From Cycas panzhihuaensis (lineage: Eukaryota > Cycadophyta): 64,000 bases of DNA. Both the position numbers and the translations under genes were made by a program. The stretch is from contig CM041465.1 of assembly GCA_023213395.1 (NCBI GenBank), positions 58,473,741 through 58,537,740 of the forward strand, read 5' to 3'. Below the pieces are notes generated by a model. That model was not told where the DNA came from. It saw only the letters and a program-made list of their open reading frames with translations, and did not search any database. This document shows, piece by piece, positions 11,513 through 23,572 of the stretch. Each line of letters begins with the position of its first letter. The stretch's first letter is position 1.

Positions 11513-12487
11513 CTTAAATTTATCCATGAAGGATGAGTTAAGGTTGTCACTTGTGAGCCTATACCATCTCACACTTCTCATCCAACCTACCAGGCTGTCT
11601 TCGATGATGAAGATAGCGATCCTGATGAGGCTACCCCTTCCATGGTACCTCTGTTTCAAGAAACCAACCTTCATCAACCAAACCCTATGCCATGTCATGA
11701 GCCAAACCTAGTCAGGATTGCCCCTATTGGTATAGGTAGTTACAGTCACTTAGCTGTCATGGGTGATTCTAAGTCAAATAGTGAGGGTTGTGAGCCTCCT
11801 CCTTGGCATGTCACCCTGGTTTCACGAGCACCTAGGGGGATATCTTGATCAGATATTCTTGCTTCTCTTCATTCTAGATTGGCTCCTAAGCTGCTGGTTC
11901 TGAACCAACCACTTCTTTCATCTTTTCACCCTTCCTGAGTGGTCTCACGTAGGCGTCCACATCGACGAGCCACTCGTAGAGGCGCTTCTTCTTCATGCTC
12001 TAGATCCCCACTTAGGACTAGAGCCACTCCTACTCAGATACAACCTTGCCACATGACCCATCATGTACTAGCTCCGTCATAGTCATCTGGTTCCAACCAT
12101 AGCTAGTTTACCTGTAGGCCTAGCCACACAAGGCCTACCCTTCGTCACCTATCTTTGATTTTACATGTGACTACCCCTACCTCTGTGTCGCCTAGCCACA
12201 CTTCTTTCTCCCTTTTCGTGCTCTGAAATGAGCATAAACTACCATCTAAAGCTCGTTCACATTCCTCTTAACCATGGGTGGAACGACAACTCAAGGTACC
12301 CCTCTCATTCTTTTTTGTTCCTCCTATGGAACCCTTGTTCCCATTCCTCTTGAGACCTTGTCCTCCTATTTGGGCATCCCGTAATAGGGATGACGCTCTG
12401 GAGTGTTGTCACTCCCCTCCTATTGGTATTTCCTTTGCATATCCCGCTATGCTCCCATATGGACATGTGTGTCGTCCTATTTCCTAG
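11513..12487 (+). pseudogene. post-protease linker of C fused to post-integrase segment
   Basis: The gag-protease frame continues past the TAA: LKFIHEG, then VRIAPIGIGSYSHLAVMGDS (11707-11766), which matches FAPIGVGSYGYLASFSDN in the linker of A. After SCSRSPLRTRA the match to A is lost near 12085. From about 12205 the sequence matches the DNA just after integrase in A (NEHKLPS against NEPKLPS, then FFFVPPMEPLFP against WFLPWNP). The RT, RNase H and integrase block is missing between these points. The frame stays open apart from TAG stops. Confidence 0.65.
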
Positions 12488-12854
12488 CCTCACATGTATC
12501 CATTGCCACTACCCATGGTGATCGTATGTGCCCCTGCTAGGAATATGGCCCTACATGAAAGGAAATGTGCATAACCCAAACAAATACCATAACACAAAAA
12601 TCATACAATGATCATCTCAAAACATCATCAATCATATCCTCGTGCATCTGTGCACCCTCATATATATACACAAACGTGTAAATAGAAGCATACAAATCAT
12701 CCATCATATGTTATGATACACATCATCATACATCAAATGGGGTATCAATCACCTCATATATATACATCAAAATAATCATGTGTCATATCATACAAATGAC
12801 ATGGTATATCATCCGTAGGAAGCCGATGTCCTTATAGGAAGGGTACAATCATGT

Positions 12855-14791
12855 GACTACATATGGTGACTCCCTAGAGGTCTGTGCTTTCCCCTATCTA
12901 AACCAAAACTCCTATATACTACTCTACTGCTGCCCTGCCCCTGCGGTGTCATCTCCTGGTCGATGTGATCCCTCTCTTGGGGACAACATCCCTCCTAGAC
13001 TTGTCCTCTGTCTTCAGGAGCCTCCTGCCTCACTCTCCTCATCTTGTGGCCTCCTCGAGGTCGTTGCCACTGCGTGGGTATGTGTCCTGCTCCTTGCCAA
13101 CCTCGATGCCACCTCATCCACCAATTGATCGTATCAGACCTGGATACGATCTCGATCCATCTCTATGCTGCAGAGCCTCTCCTCCATCCCTCTGAGATGC
13201 TCCTCCATCATTGCTAGCCGGATGTGGCTCTCTGTATCCCCTTTGGATCCTCCTTGAGCCTCCAGTACCTGTACCTAACTCTGTAGGGTATCCCTCTCAG
13301 CTCAAGTAGTGTCTAGCTCTGCCTGCTATCATCTTGCATGTGCCTTATGCTCTTGGGACTCTATGATCCATATGTCTCTCGCTCTTATCAATGGGGTAAA
13401 TGTTGTTGCATGGGTGCCTACCGATCTGGGCTCATCACCCACCTGGATGGGAGGCTGCCCCTCCGCATAGGCACATGGAAATATCTCCCAGACTACCACC
13501 TCCACCAGTCTCTAGATGTTTACTATACCTGCAATCCATCACATCATGTATCAGTACATATCTATATGCATATCAAATAAAAAACAAACTATATATGTAC
13601 ATCTAGCAATCAAACGATGACAGGAGAAAGTTATGTCTCACCCAGTGTGGCTACCGACTCCTTTACTCAGGTGACTGCCTTTACCTCAGGTACTCCACCA
13701 GCTGCAAGTACCTCCTTGCCTACTGCCTCAACAACTGGGGCATCCCTCCTCCCCTCAGCTGGTGTAGTTGCCTCTCCAGATCTCCTGATGATCTGCAACC
13801 TACGAGCCCGTGTCATTGAACCCCTACTGTCCTCTACAACTCTTGATGGGCCTACCTCTCTACCAGCAGTCCCTCATAGACCTGCCTCTCTACTTGTGGT
13901 CCCTGATGGACCTGCCTCTCCTCTAACTCATGATGGGCTAACCCCATAACCACCCTCGTCATCTCCTGGGGGTACTCCTACCCCACCTGCCTCGTCGTCG
14001 CTATCCCACCTCACCACTCTGTATGGATCTGCTGTGTAGTCTGTCATGGCGAGGAGGTCTAGCGATGTGGCCTCCACTAAGCAATGGATATGAGCCTGGT
14101 CCTCGGCTCCTCTAAATCTAGTCTGCCACGTGTGTACCATTGGGGCCCACTTTGAGACTGGGTGTGGTCCCCCCATCGACGCCACTACTCCAAAGTGGTC
14201 AAAAAACTAGCATTGTAGGGTCTTGTATGATAGTACGCGCCTTCCTGCTGCACCGAATGGCATCTAGTTATGTGAGGAGGTTCACCGCTATGAGGGTATC
14301 CCAGTCCATCCTCTCTCCTACCTCGCACCTGTGTACCGCATCTATCCATCCGTCCAGTATGTCCCTATAGTTCTGTTTTAGAATATCCAGAACAGAATGC
14401 ATAATATGATCAGCTTCCTCACCCGAGGAATCCCTGACATCACCATACTTTGGAGAGGTATTCGTTGCCTCTCCTACCTATCTAAGCCTGTAAAGAATGT
14501 AACAGCCTCCTGGTGTGTTGCCTCATTGCTGGGTAGCACTACTAGAATCATCAGCCTCCCTGTGATTGGTACTCCCAGTATCCTCCTGATATCACTAGGT
14601 GTCACCAATACATCCTCTACTTAGGGTAGATGGAAGACATGCCTCTGTCTATCCCAATAGGATACTATGTCCACTAACAACCTCTGATCCGATGTGTACT
14701 AGGGTGTCTTCATGACCTTCAGTAGGCCACATCTCGATAGTATCTACCTATCCTCCCGTGATATCATCTCTATGAAGCTAAGCATAGCCAT
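12855..14791 (-). pseudogene. antisense plant-mobile-domain-like gene in C
   Basis: Lies opposite to the element. The ATG at 14791-14789 (MAMLSFIEM) matches the start in A and B. The diagnostic block near 14680-14560 reads DIVSYWDRQRHVFHLP, then VTPSDIRRILGVPITGR. This matches the plant mobile domain (Pfam PF10536) pattern of W...TF..P.GE..ITL.DV..L.GL...G. A later block GPHPVSKWAPMVHTWQTRFRGAEDQ (14185-14080) and VVRWDSDDEAGG are shared with B. Exon 1 ends at 13642, a 113-bp intron follows, and exon 2 opens with a GQPPIQVGDEP block. TAG stops and at least one frame change make it a pseudogene. The plant mobile domain call rests on one strong block. Confidence 0.65.
13529..13641 (-). other. 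GT-AG intron of the antisense gene in C
   Basis: On the minus strand the donor is CTGG|GTGAGAC and the acceptor ATTGCAG|GTATAGT. Spliced, the codon across the junction is GGT, followed by ATA GTA, the same phase as in B. The interior differs greatly from the A/B intron, as expected of an unselected intron. Confidence 0.65.
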
Positions 14792-16051
14792 ACCTATGTT
14801 CTCGTGGTTCTCCACTGCGGTCACAACCTACAAAATGCCACAAAATAAGTCATACTTTGACCTATCCTTACCCCCTATTTTTTAGACTATCTCTCAGCCT
14901 CATTCGGTCAAGATTTGGGGACCCTTGGGCCCCCATCTTCATTTTTCAGTTGTTTGCCTTTGCATCGCACCAAACTTCACGATACCACAGAGTTTGGCCT
15001 GGGTCCCGTGGTGAGTGGGGCCCTGTGGCAAACATCACAGCACCGCGATCTTTGCCGTGGTGCGAATGTCACCCCCCCCCCCAAAAGGGAGGGTTTCCCA
15101 CCCAAAAAACCCCGAATTTTTTTGAAGCAGGCCACAACCAGGCCCACTAGGACCAGGGCTGCCTAATGCCCCGGTCCCGCCTTTCTCGTGGTCTAGTTTG
15201 GACTCCTGGAGATCTCTTTTCACCCATATGGGGCCCAAAAAACTACATAAAATCTACAAAAAGCTATAAACTTTAAATCGCTAGATGGTTTGTGGTTTTG
15301 AAGATCCACTCACTAGGTTTGGTCCAGCGCTCACCATCTTGTCTCTACAATCCCAACGGCTATCCCCTGGCCTTGATCCAATGGTTGGATCTCTCCCAGC
15401 GTGTCCCTGAAGTCAGGTGGCACTCCACTACATAGGGAAAGGGATTTGGATTCATTCGAAAGCCTATGAAAATGAATCATGTTTTCATCAATTTTCCTTA
15501 CATAGGCGGGGGCCCCGCTAGGCACGTTCTCCATTCCCACTTCTGTGATAGTCATTGAGATCATTCCTCATCCCTAATCATCATTGCCTTCTGGCCCTAT
15601 TTCCCGTTATACTTCTATAGCCTTCATTTTTGCTCATTCTCTCAGGTGCATTAATGACACCCTGGCGATTATCATCCCCGATCGTCATTATCCTTTTTGT
15701 CTTGTTTTGCATATCACTCCTGTGCACGCCTAAGTTTATACTTGTTTGGCCTATTTCATCGTCCTTGACTCATTTTCATAGCTCGTTCTGACCCCTACGG
15801 TCTCCAAAGGGAATACTCCCCTCATTCGAAGTCATTCTTTGCTCTCTTAAGCAACCTTTGGTATCCTAGGGTGCCCTTCTACTGCTTGCTTTCAGCCAAT
15901 GGTTAGATAGCCTAGTCTTATCCTTGGGTAGCCTCATTGCTAGGTCCTCCTACCCTTCACGGCTATTTATTGCTTGCCATATAAGCCTCTTTTGTTTTGA
16001 GTCCTACATTATTATACATTTTCCCTACCAGGACATTTTCTTTTCCCGTCC
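14792..16051 (-). other. region upstream of the antisense gene in C
   Basis: No open frame here is supported. It aligns in order with 42055-43227 of A read in the opposite sense: a poly-C/G tract near 15071-15083, AGTTTATAG/TTTGTGG segments, and a stretch near 15440-15500 that corresponds to the TATA-bearing segment of A. In C the TATA motif reads CTATGTAAGG on the minus strand, one G off the A sequence. Confidence 0.45.
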
Positions 16052-16450
16052 ATGACTCTCTACATCTTTACCGATGGCAGAAGCCGTGGTAACCCTGGCC
16101 CTTTGGCCACCGCATGGATTCTTCATGGCCCTTTCGGGTATGATGTCCTATGTTATGGGATCTTTCTCCCTGAGGCCACTAATAATGAAGCTGAATACAT
16201 GGTCGTTATCGAAGCCCTTATGGATGCACTCTGTTTCTATCATAGATCTATCATTCTTCTTTATGACTCCCAAGTGGTAGTGTCCCATCTCACCCAGGTT
16301 TATCAGGTGCGATGCCTACACTTGAGAGCCCTCGCCTCAACCACTAGATCCTTGTTGGCTTGTTTCTAGTTTATTGACATCTGACACATCCCTCGAGTCC
16401 TTAACGCTGAGGCAGACAGCCTTGTTTGCCTTCCTCTTCTTGCTGACTGC
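16052..16450 (+). pseudogene. archaeal-type RNase H (aRNH) of element C
   Basis: The frame from the ATG at 16052 gives IFTDGRSRGNPGP, LPEATNNEAEY and LLYDSQVVVSHL. The catalytic residues D8, E48 and D72 are all present. The last conserved block, HIPRVLNAEADSL, lies near 16385-16430 after two stops (TAG and TGA); one is at a codon that should be Trp, where A independently has TAG. This fold is the second RNase H of Tat gypsy elements and would degrade genomic RNA during reverse transcription. It lies downstream of the antisense gene and 0.4 kb before the 3' LTR, rather than next to integrase. Confidence 0.8.
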
Positions 16451-16859
16451 CTTTGAGACTTGCCCGGTCGCCCTGGCACCTAAGTCTTAGGTCATCTTGC
16501 ATTTTACTTTGAGATCCGTTCGTACCTCTGAAAGTTAGCCACTAATGAAGTTAAACTATGGCGACCATCAGGTTTCCTGATATCATTATGCACTTCTCTT
16601 TGCACTTTTACGATGGGGATAGCCCCCTCATCCTTCTTAGCTTTCAGTCGATTTCTGGGTGGCACATAAGCAGCCCTTATGTTGTCTCCACCCTTGTCCT
16701 CGTATCCACGTGTTTCTCCATGACACTCACCCGCACCCTTAACTCTTGATGTGATTATGATTTACGTATTTATATACACGTGCTACTGACAGTTTTGTTG
16801 CCAGCATTTGCCATCGCACCATACTTCTGAGCAATGAGGCTCTACTACTAAGGGGCCAG

Positions 16860-19669
16860 TGTTTCCCAGCTACCGGGAATGGATACTAATAGGTCAAGTC
16901 AGGTAAGCATAGGTATGATTCTCCCTTTTCACTTTTACTATTTCTTTGGAAAGGTTGACAGAAGTATTGCCTTATTGCATGAATGACTACTTCATTTATA
17001 TGATCATCCTACATCCATTTGCTTGATCATGCTGCTTGTCATATTGTGAGCCTATGACGACCCACGGGGCCTACCTTTCCACAAGGTAGGCATCCCCATA
17101 TCACTCTACGACCCTCCACGCTACCTCTATGTCACCTCAAGCCTTACTTGACTTATATGATCTACTCATACCTTGATCCTGTGCTTATATCATGACCTTT
17201 CTGGGAATCCTAACCTTTGATGCTTCATTTGGCCTTAATTGTATGCCTTCTGGATTGTCCTTATCCACTTGGGTAGGAGGGACAACCCCTCCCAAGCCTA
17301 CCAGATCACTTTTTAGGGCTCCAAGAACCTTGACTGTGGCCATTTTGGCTTCCTGGTCCCGCATTACTATAAACTAAGCAAGATCTTGTGAAGTTTACTG
17401 ATGTCATAAAGTTTACCACGGTACCACGAAGTTTACCATGGTGCAACTATTGCAACTTAATTTTTATATCTGCCGTGGTAATTATCATCTTTTTCATGGA
17501 ATTTCCACATGACCACTCACCCAACTCAACCCTATTCATGCCCTAAACACTCGATTAGGGTTGATATAGGTATAAAACCCAAAAAGACCATTATTTTACA
17601 TCTGTTGGCTCTCCAACTCAACTTTCTGTTGCTACGTTTTTGCTCTTCTCCTCTTCTCTTCCATAGGTGCACCTATAACTTTATGTTTCCTGCTACTCCA
17701 GCTTAGGACTTGCCTACAACAACGCTCTTCCATGATGGGAGACTCTCCTCTAGGCTCTTTTAAGCAAGTTTTTTATGGTTCTCCTCCAAATATGCCTCAT
17801 CAAGTGTCTTCTATAACCTTTTTAGGGAAACCTCCTGCAAACCCTATAGGACCTCCTCTTCCTCACAGGTTGCAGGGGAAAATCTACCCTGGACTCATCC
17901 CATTAGGTACCTTTGGTCTTATTTTTAGAGTTTTATGTGTATTCTTTCCATATTAGACTCACTTTCAAGCATATTTTCTTGTTCTTTCTCCATTTGGTTG
18001 TAGTTGAGGTTGCCTTCTTTGGGTTTAGCTTTGTACTCTCAGGTTTTCACCATTTCTTCGCTGGTTTTCCCTAAGAAAGCAGTGGGAGAAGGCTCATAAA
18101 GGCTGGACGAAGGGAGTAAGGTGGGATCTGTCCCATTTAGACCTACTCCCCAAGGGCAATCCCCTTCCTGTCTTTCTTCTCCTACTTCCATGCTTTTCTT
18201 GGGTTATCTTGGAGAAGGTGGTGTCTTGGCCTACGCTAGATCTCAGCATACGCAACCCTTGCTGCATTGGTTCCAGGCCTGCACACCCCTCTTTTAGGCC
18301 TCCTTACTTTGCTGGGTGTTCCTTAGGATTTTTGGTGAGACTTGTGTGATGGATCACTATCCATAGAGACTTCATTACCTTGGTACCTCTCCAACATCTT
18401 ACTCTATACCCTCTCATGTTTGTTGGCTATCCATAAACTCTCATATATCCCCACCTTACTATACCTAAAGGCTGTGTGGAGAACTTTAGTGGAGGGTTTT
18501 TCCATCCTAACACTGCCCTTTCCTTTTTCTTGCTTGATGTGTCTGGTTTACTTGAGGGGATTTGAGATGTCTGTAGCAGTAGTTACTCTAATTTAAATAT
18601 AATATTTTAAGCATTCATGTTACATTTATTTGCATACACATAGTCTTCTTATAGCCCCTTCTTGGAAGGGAGAAACCCTTGTGTGTGCATGTATGAAGTA
18701 ATATCTGTGAAGGGAAAAGATGTTTGGTTCCTGCTAAGCCTTTACCCTCATTTTTTCTTCTGCTTTATTGGTTTCTCTTATCTTTTCCATTCAGTTATCT
18801 CTTATAAGAGGAAGGTAAGGAAGCCCCTATCTTTCACATCAACCTTGGTCACACATCAATCGATTAGCGAGAGGGTACATGTTGTGCACAAGCGAGGTCC
18901 TTCATCAATTGTCACGCTTTCCAGGTACACTTCATCCCTCTCTTCCATCACCTCTTTCCCTTTTTTACTTTCATACAAAATCTATTATATCAGTCTAATA
19001 TGCCACATAAAAGTGAAATAGGAAATCGATTAGCCACTTGTATCTTTTGCATAAGAACGTTGCATGCTTTCTTTCTTTCATAGGAAAAGGCATAGTAGGA
19101 AATATATCCATCCCTCCTTTTCCTATTCATCTCAAAAACACCCATAGATACATCCCATCTAGCTTGCTTGCTTGCATGTAAAACATTTGTACTTCTTTTT
19201 GTTTTCTCTTGTCCTTTGTATATTGAGTGAAAGAGAGAGAAAAAGAGAGTTGTCTTTAGTTCATCCCTTTACTTTTCCCCCTAGTTATATTTATCTTGTC
19301 CAAGTAAACTAGGGAAGCTTACCCACATTTCATCCTAGGCATTCCGCCTATACCCTGCTATCGTAGTTTTCCTTCATCATAGGAAAACCCACCAAGGATT
19401 CCTCTTCTCCTTTCTGGCCATCCAAGGGTGGGAGGACCTTCCTCTCGAGTCCATCTAGGATCCCCCCTACATGCGCTCTTCCTTTCAAGATTGAAAGCTA
19501 CTTCAAAGTAGTTGGGTACCATTCATGGGTCCTGAACTCATGCTCCAATATACGGATACCCTGCATGGTGTTCCCTTTGCTTATAGGTTGTTATCCACAC
19601 CCTCAATATCAGTTGTTGACTATCCTCATTACTATCGAGCATAGTGACCATCTTGTAGATGCGCATCCA
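16860..19669 (+). repeat. 3' LTR of element C
   Basis: Begins TGTTTCCCAGC after the purine-rich AAGGGGCCAG and ends GCGCATCCA. It is the direct repeat of 5475-8264, and most visible differences are transitions. The TATA box is at 17571-17577. Open frames such as 18342-18596 and 17509-17706 mirror those of the 5' LTR and are not treated as genes. Confidence 0.9.
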
Positions 19670-19674
19670 GAGGT
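19670..19674. repeat. target-site duplication of element C, right
   Basis: GAGGT directly after the CA end of the 3' LTR; partner GAGAT at 5470-5474. Confidence 0.7.
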
Positions 19675-19699
19675 GAGAGCCCCCGAATTTTTTTTTTGG

Positions 19700-20030
19700 G
19701 TATCTTATGGGGGTCTTTGTCGGCATGTGGTTTATATCCATTGTATTATAAAACTATAAGGTGGTATCTTATAATATTATATCTATATATTCTTATGTAA
19801 CAACACATGTAACATGGTTGTGGATGAGTCTTTGATCAACTGATGAGAAGAGTTAGGGTTTATTCATCTTTGTAATTCTTTAGTCATTGCTCAAATTAAT
19901 AAAAGGTCTATGTTTAAACCTAAATCTCTTGGTATTCTTTATTAAGTGCTTAGTTTGTTTATACTATTTATTCTTTGCATGGTTTAGAATTTTGTTATCA
20001 CATTGCTTCTGCATTTATATTTTCTCTTCA
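19700..20030 (+). repeat. presumed 5' LTR of copia I
   Basis: An AT-rich segment ending TCTTCA two bases before a primer-binding site. It contains an AATTAATAAAAGG polyadenylation-like stretch near 19895-19910, as expected of an R region. No second copy lies in the window, so the left limit is estimated. Confidence 0.5.
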
Positions 20031-20032
20031 TT

Positions 20033-20044
20033 TGATATGAGAGC
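20033..20044 (+). other. primer-binding site of copia I (tRNA-iMet type)
   Basis: TGATATGAGAGC differs at two positions from TGGTATCAGAGC, the plant initiator-tRNA-Met complement used by most copia elements. It lies two bases after the LTR end. Confidence 0.7.
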
Positions 20045-20107
20045 TAAGAGTTTTAGTTCTGTGGGAAGCCTTTTAACAAGTGGGAGCCTTGTTTGGTGAA
20101 CTTAAGT

Positions 20108-20947
20108 ATGAAGATCATGACAAGCACTACAAAGATAGAGATTGAAAAGTTCAATGGACAAAACTTTAAGTTGTTGAAGTTAAATATAGAGGATACCCTC
20201 CTTGAGAAGGATTAATGGATTGTTATAGAAGGAACAAAGCCTGTGACTATGGGTGATGAAGACTAGAAGAAGCTTGATCGAAAGACAATTAGTTCAATAA
20301 GGTTATGCCTTTCAAACATAGTATTGTTGAATGTTGCCATAGAGTCTACGGCTAAAGATCTATAGAGAAATCTAGAGGCTTTGTATCTAACTAAGTCCTT
20401 AGTTAATAAGCTATTTCTTTGTAAAAAGTTATATTCACTCAAGATGAGTGATGGAGATATAGTTGTAGACCATCTCACTACATTTAACATCATCATGAAC
20501 CAGCTTGTTTTAGTTGGGGTAATAATGTCTAAAGAAGATAAGTATATTACCCTGCTACGTTCACTTCCTGATTCTTGAGATAATCTTGTGATGATGATTA
20601 GTAGCACAACTACTTCCACCCTAAAATTTGATGATATTATTATTGCTCTATTATCAAAAGATACAAGGAAAAAATCTTCTAAGGATTATTTAAAAGAAGC
20701 ATTAGTAGTAAGAGGTCAAATGTTGGATCACGGCCAATAAAGGCATAGGAATAAATAGCTAAAATCTAGAGGAAAATCTAAATCTCTAGGTAGAGACCCC
20801 TTGGTATGCGGGAGATGTGGGAAGGCTAGCCATATGAAGAACCAATGTCAAGTCAAGGTTGACAAGGGAAAGTCACCTGAAACTACTTCTTCCACGATAG
20901 CAAAAGCCTCTGATGAAGCCAATGGCAATGTTTATTTGGCAACCTAA
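20108..20947 (+). pseudogene. gag of copia I
   Basis: The frame from the ATG at 20108 starts MKIMTSTTKIEIEKFNGQNF, the typical opening of a UBN2-type copia gag. It continues with LCLSNIVLLNVA and SLVNKLFLCKKLYSLKMSDG, and reaches a zinc knuckle CGRCGKASHMKNQC at about 20815-20858 (pattern C-x2-C-x4-H-x4-C, complete). Several TAG/TGA stops interrupt it. The protein would form the virus-like particle and bind the RNA. Confidence 0.75.
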
Positions 20948-22000
20948 AGTAAGTTGTCAAATGTTGAGTCTTAGTTAATTGACTCTGGCACTTCACTTCA
21001 TATTACTCCTTATAGGGATTGATTTTATAAATGCACAAGTATTGATGGAGGTGAAGTATTTCTTAGGGATCATTACCCACATAAAATTGTAGGTCGTAGA
21101 AGGGTAAAGGTTTGATTTAGGGATGGAAGGGTTAAAACTATCCCTGATGATTTGAGGAGCATTGGTGTTAGTAAGAGGGATTTGATTTGGAATACTATAC
21201 AAGCTTGATGCAAGCACAATATGTGTTGAAAGTTGCAGTCTAGTTATTACAAAAAGTAGCAATAATATAGATGGGACCCAAATATCATTTACTGGCAAAA
21301 CTATGTTATGGCATTAGAGATTGGGCCATGTTAGAGAGAAAGGCCTTCATGATTTATTCTCCAAAGGTATGGCAGAATACATCTATGGAATTAATGGCTC
21401 TTTTGATTTTGATTTATATGAGCATTGTATATATGGCAAATAAAATTGGGTTAATTTTCCTTTAAGCTTGAATATAGCAAAGGGTATTATGTAATTGATA
21501 CACAGTGATGTTTTTGGACTTGTAAATGTACCCTTATTAGATGGGTCCAAATACTTTGTCTCATCCATAGATGATTTCTCAAGAAAGACATGGCTATATT
21601 TTCTCAGGTAGAAATCTAAAGTCTTTAGTAAATTCAAAGAATTTAAGGCCTTAGTCAAGAATTAAAGCAATAAGAGAATCAAGGTACTGAGGATTAATAA
21701 TGGAGGAGAGTTTTACTCAAAGGAGTTTGACCAATTTTGTAAGCAATGTGGAATAGTAAAACAAAAGATAATTCCCTATACGCCACAGCAAAATGGAGTT
21801 ACTAAAAGAATGAATAGGACCTTACTCAATAGATCAAGGTGTATGCTTAATGTTGCTAGATTAGAGAAGAAATTTTGGGTAGAGGCTATGATGACTGCAA
21901 GCTACCTAATAAATAGACCACTAATAACTATCTTAGTATATAAAACACCTAAAGAAGTGGTCTAGTAAGGAACCATTTCTTAGTAATCTTAGAGTTTTTG
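20948..22000 (+). pseudogene. protease and integrase of copia I
   Basis: Protease: LIDSGTSLHIT near 20977-21010 keeps the D-S-G triad. Integrase: HSDVFG (about 21503) keeps the first Asp. The second block reads LRINNGGEF (about 21690), where the family has T-D-N-G, so the catalytic Asp is Asn. The third reads NGVTKRMNRTL (about 21793), where the family has E-R-M-N-R, so the catalytic Glu is Lys. Both changes are G-to-A transitions. The enzyme is inactive even apart from the stop codons. Confidence 0.75.
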
Positions 22001-22329
22001 GTTGTAAAGCTTTTGTGCATGCTTCTAAATAGTAGAGGACTAAGCTTGATTTCAAAGCATAAAATACTATTTTCATTGGCTATGGTGATGGTGATAAATG
22101 ATATAAGCTTTATAGATTTGAAACATAAAAGGTTGTATATAGTTGTGATGTTATCTTTAGAGAGGAGTTTAAGTCTCTAAAGCAGGATGAAAAACCAAAG
22201 GAGGAACACTCTAAGAAGGTACAATTTGAAGTAAGGGATGAAGATTCTATATTAGAATATGAGTCAGCTAAAAAGGAAGAACCAGTTGTAGAGGTAGCTC
22301 AACCTTAAGAACCCTACATCTTGAGGAGA

Positions 22330-23320
22330 TAAACTCATGAGAGAAGACAACTGACAAGTATATTTCCAAAGATTTATGTTGCTCCTCTTTTGTTTTATCT
22401 GCTATAGATGATAATCTAGGTACTATTTGGGAGGCTCTGGAGTCAAAAGATAGCCAACTCTAGATGAAGGCCATGCAAGAAGAAATGACGGCCTTAGACA
22501 AAAATAACACATAGGATTTAGTGGATCTACCTAATAGTAGAAAACTTGTTGATAATAAATGGATCTTTAAGAAGAAGTTTCAGGCAAATAGTACTGTTGA
22601 AAAGTATAAGGCTCGCTTAATAGAAAAGGGTTATTCCCAAGTCAAGGAAATAGATTTTGGTGAGGTATTTTCTCTTATTACAAAAGTTGCTTCAATTAGA
22701 TTTTTATTAGTTGTAACAACCACCTATGACATTGAGGTGGATCGAATGGATGTGAAGAATGTGTCTTCATGGTGACCTCTGGAAGAAATTTATATGTTAT
22801 AGCCTGAAGGGTTTGAAGTTGCAGGGAAGGAGAACATGGTATGCAAATTGAAGAAGTCATTATATGGATTGAAACATTCACCAAAGATGTGGTATCAAAA
22901 GTTTGATTCATATATATTAACAGATGTCTTTATGCATAGCAAAACAGATCATTATGTTTATTATAAGTAGGTTGGTGATTATTTTTTTATTCTAGTTTTA
23001 TATATTAATGACATCCTTTTAGTTGGAAACAATAAAGAAATAAATCAACTTATGAAAGGCTAATTGGCATCTCATTTTGAGATGAAGGACCTTAGTGCTA
23101 AACACTTTATTTAGGCATTGATATTAAAAGGGATAGGAGAAACATAAAGATTTGGCTTAGCCAAAGACGCTACATTGAGATAATATTACAGTGATTCAGG
23201 TTACAGGATAATAAACTAGTTAATATTCCTCTTCCTGTTGGTTTAAAATTATCAACTGAATGCCATGCAAGAATACTTACAAATAGTGTGATCTATAGGG
23301 AGAATACATTATGATTATTC
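22330..23320 (+). pseudogene. reverse transcriptase of copia I
   Basis: Conserved RT blocks appear in order: KLVDNKWIFKKKF (22540), VEKYKARLIEKGYSQ (22595-22640), FGEVFSLITKVASIRFLL (22660-22710), EVDRMDVKNV, LKKSLYGLKHSPKMWYQKFD (22848-22905) and LYINDILLVGNN (22998-23030). In the last block the YVDD box has become YIND. Frame changes follow, and similarity ends near 23320, before RNase H. Confidence 0.8.
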
Positions 23321-23572
23321 TAGATGTCAAATTAAAGAGTTGTTGACATATTATACTAAGTTTCATTTAAATATAGGTTTTATCCTTTATTTCTTACCAT
23401 TTCTGAATTGTAGTTTAATAGGTATGGAGGTTTATTTGCCTAACATTGTATTTGAGATAAAAAAAGAACTTAGTGGGAGTGATGTTGAGGAGCCATTATT
23501 TGAAGAGATATGGATTGCGACCCCATGTTTTATTATGAGCTAGGAGGAACTACACAAACACATAAACACATT
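23321..23572. other. unassigned junction between copia I and Tat H
   Basis: No recognisable coding similarity on either strand. A 67-codon plus frame at 23340-23543 has no known motif. It should contain the breakpoint where copia I was truncated and joined to the RT of H. Confidence 0.4.

Larger units (their letters stand above)
5475..19669 (+). mobile_element. Tat/Ogre-like LTR retrotransposon C, non-autonomous
   Basis: A 14.2-kb element with two LTRs of about 2.8 kb, a primer site, a gag-protease frame, an antisense plant-mobile-domain gene and an aRNH, bounded by GAGAT/GAGGT duplications. Compared with A and B it lacks RT, the first RNase H and integrase. The sequence jumps between about 12085 and 12205 from the post-protease linker (A near 48290) to the segment just after integrase (A near 45165). 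The frame is continuous for 4 kb and is damaged mostly by transitions, so decay followed a long period without indels. It inserted into, or next to, the integrase region of element H. Confidence 0.85.
19690..23320 (+). mobile_element. Ty1/copia element I, 3' truncated
   Basis: A 5' LTR-like segment ending at 20030 and an initiator-tRNA-type primer site are followed on the plus strand by gag with a zinc knuckle, protease, integrase and RT in copia order. The match stops near 23320 inside late RT; RNase H and the 3' LTR are missing. The left edge of the LTR is not resolved, because only this LTR is in the window. The frame contains many stops, and integrase has lost two catalytic residues. Confidence 0.75.

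Noticed and set aside
15061-15090. Poly-C tract near the start of a possible G-quadruplex in C
   Set aside because: The corresponding sites in A and B are short and irregular; a single homopolymer run is too little evidence.
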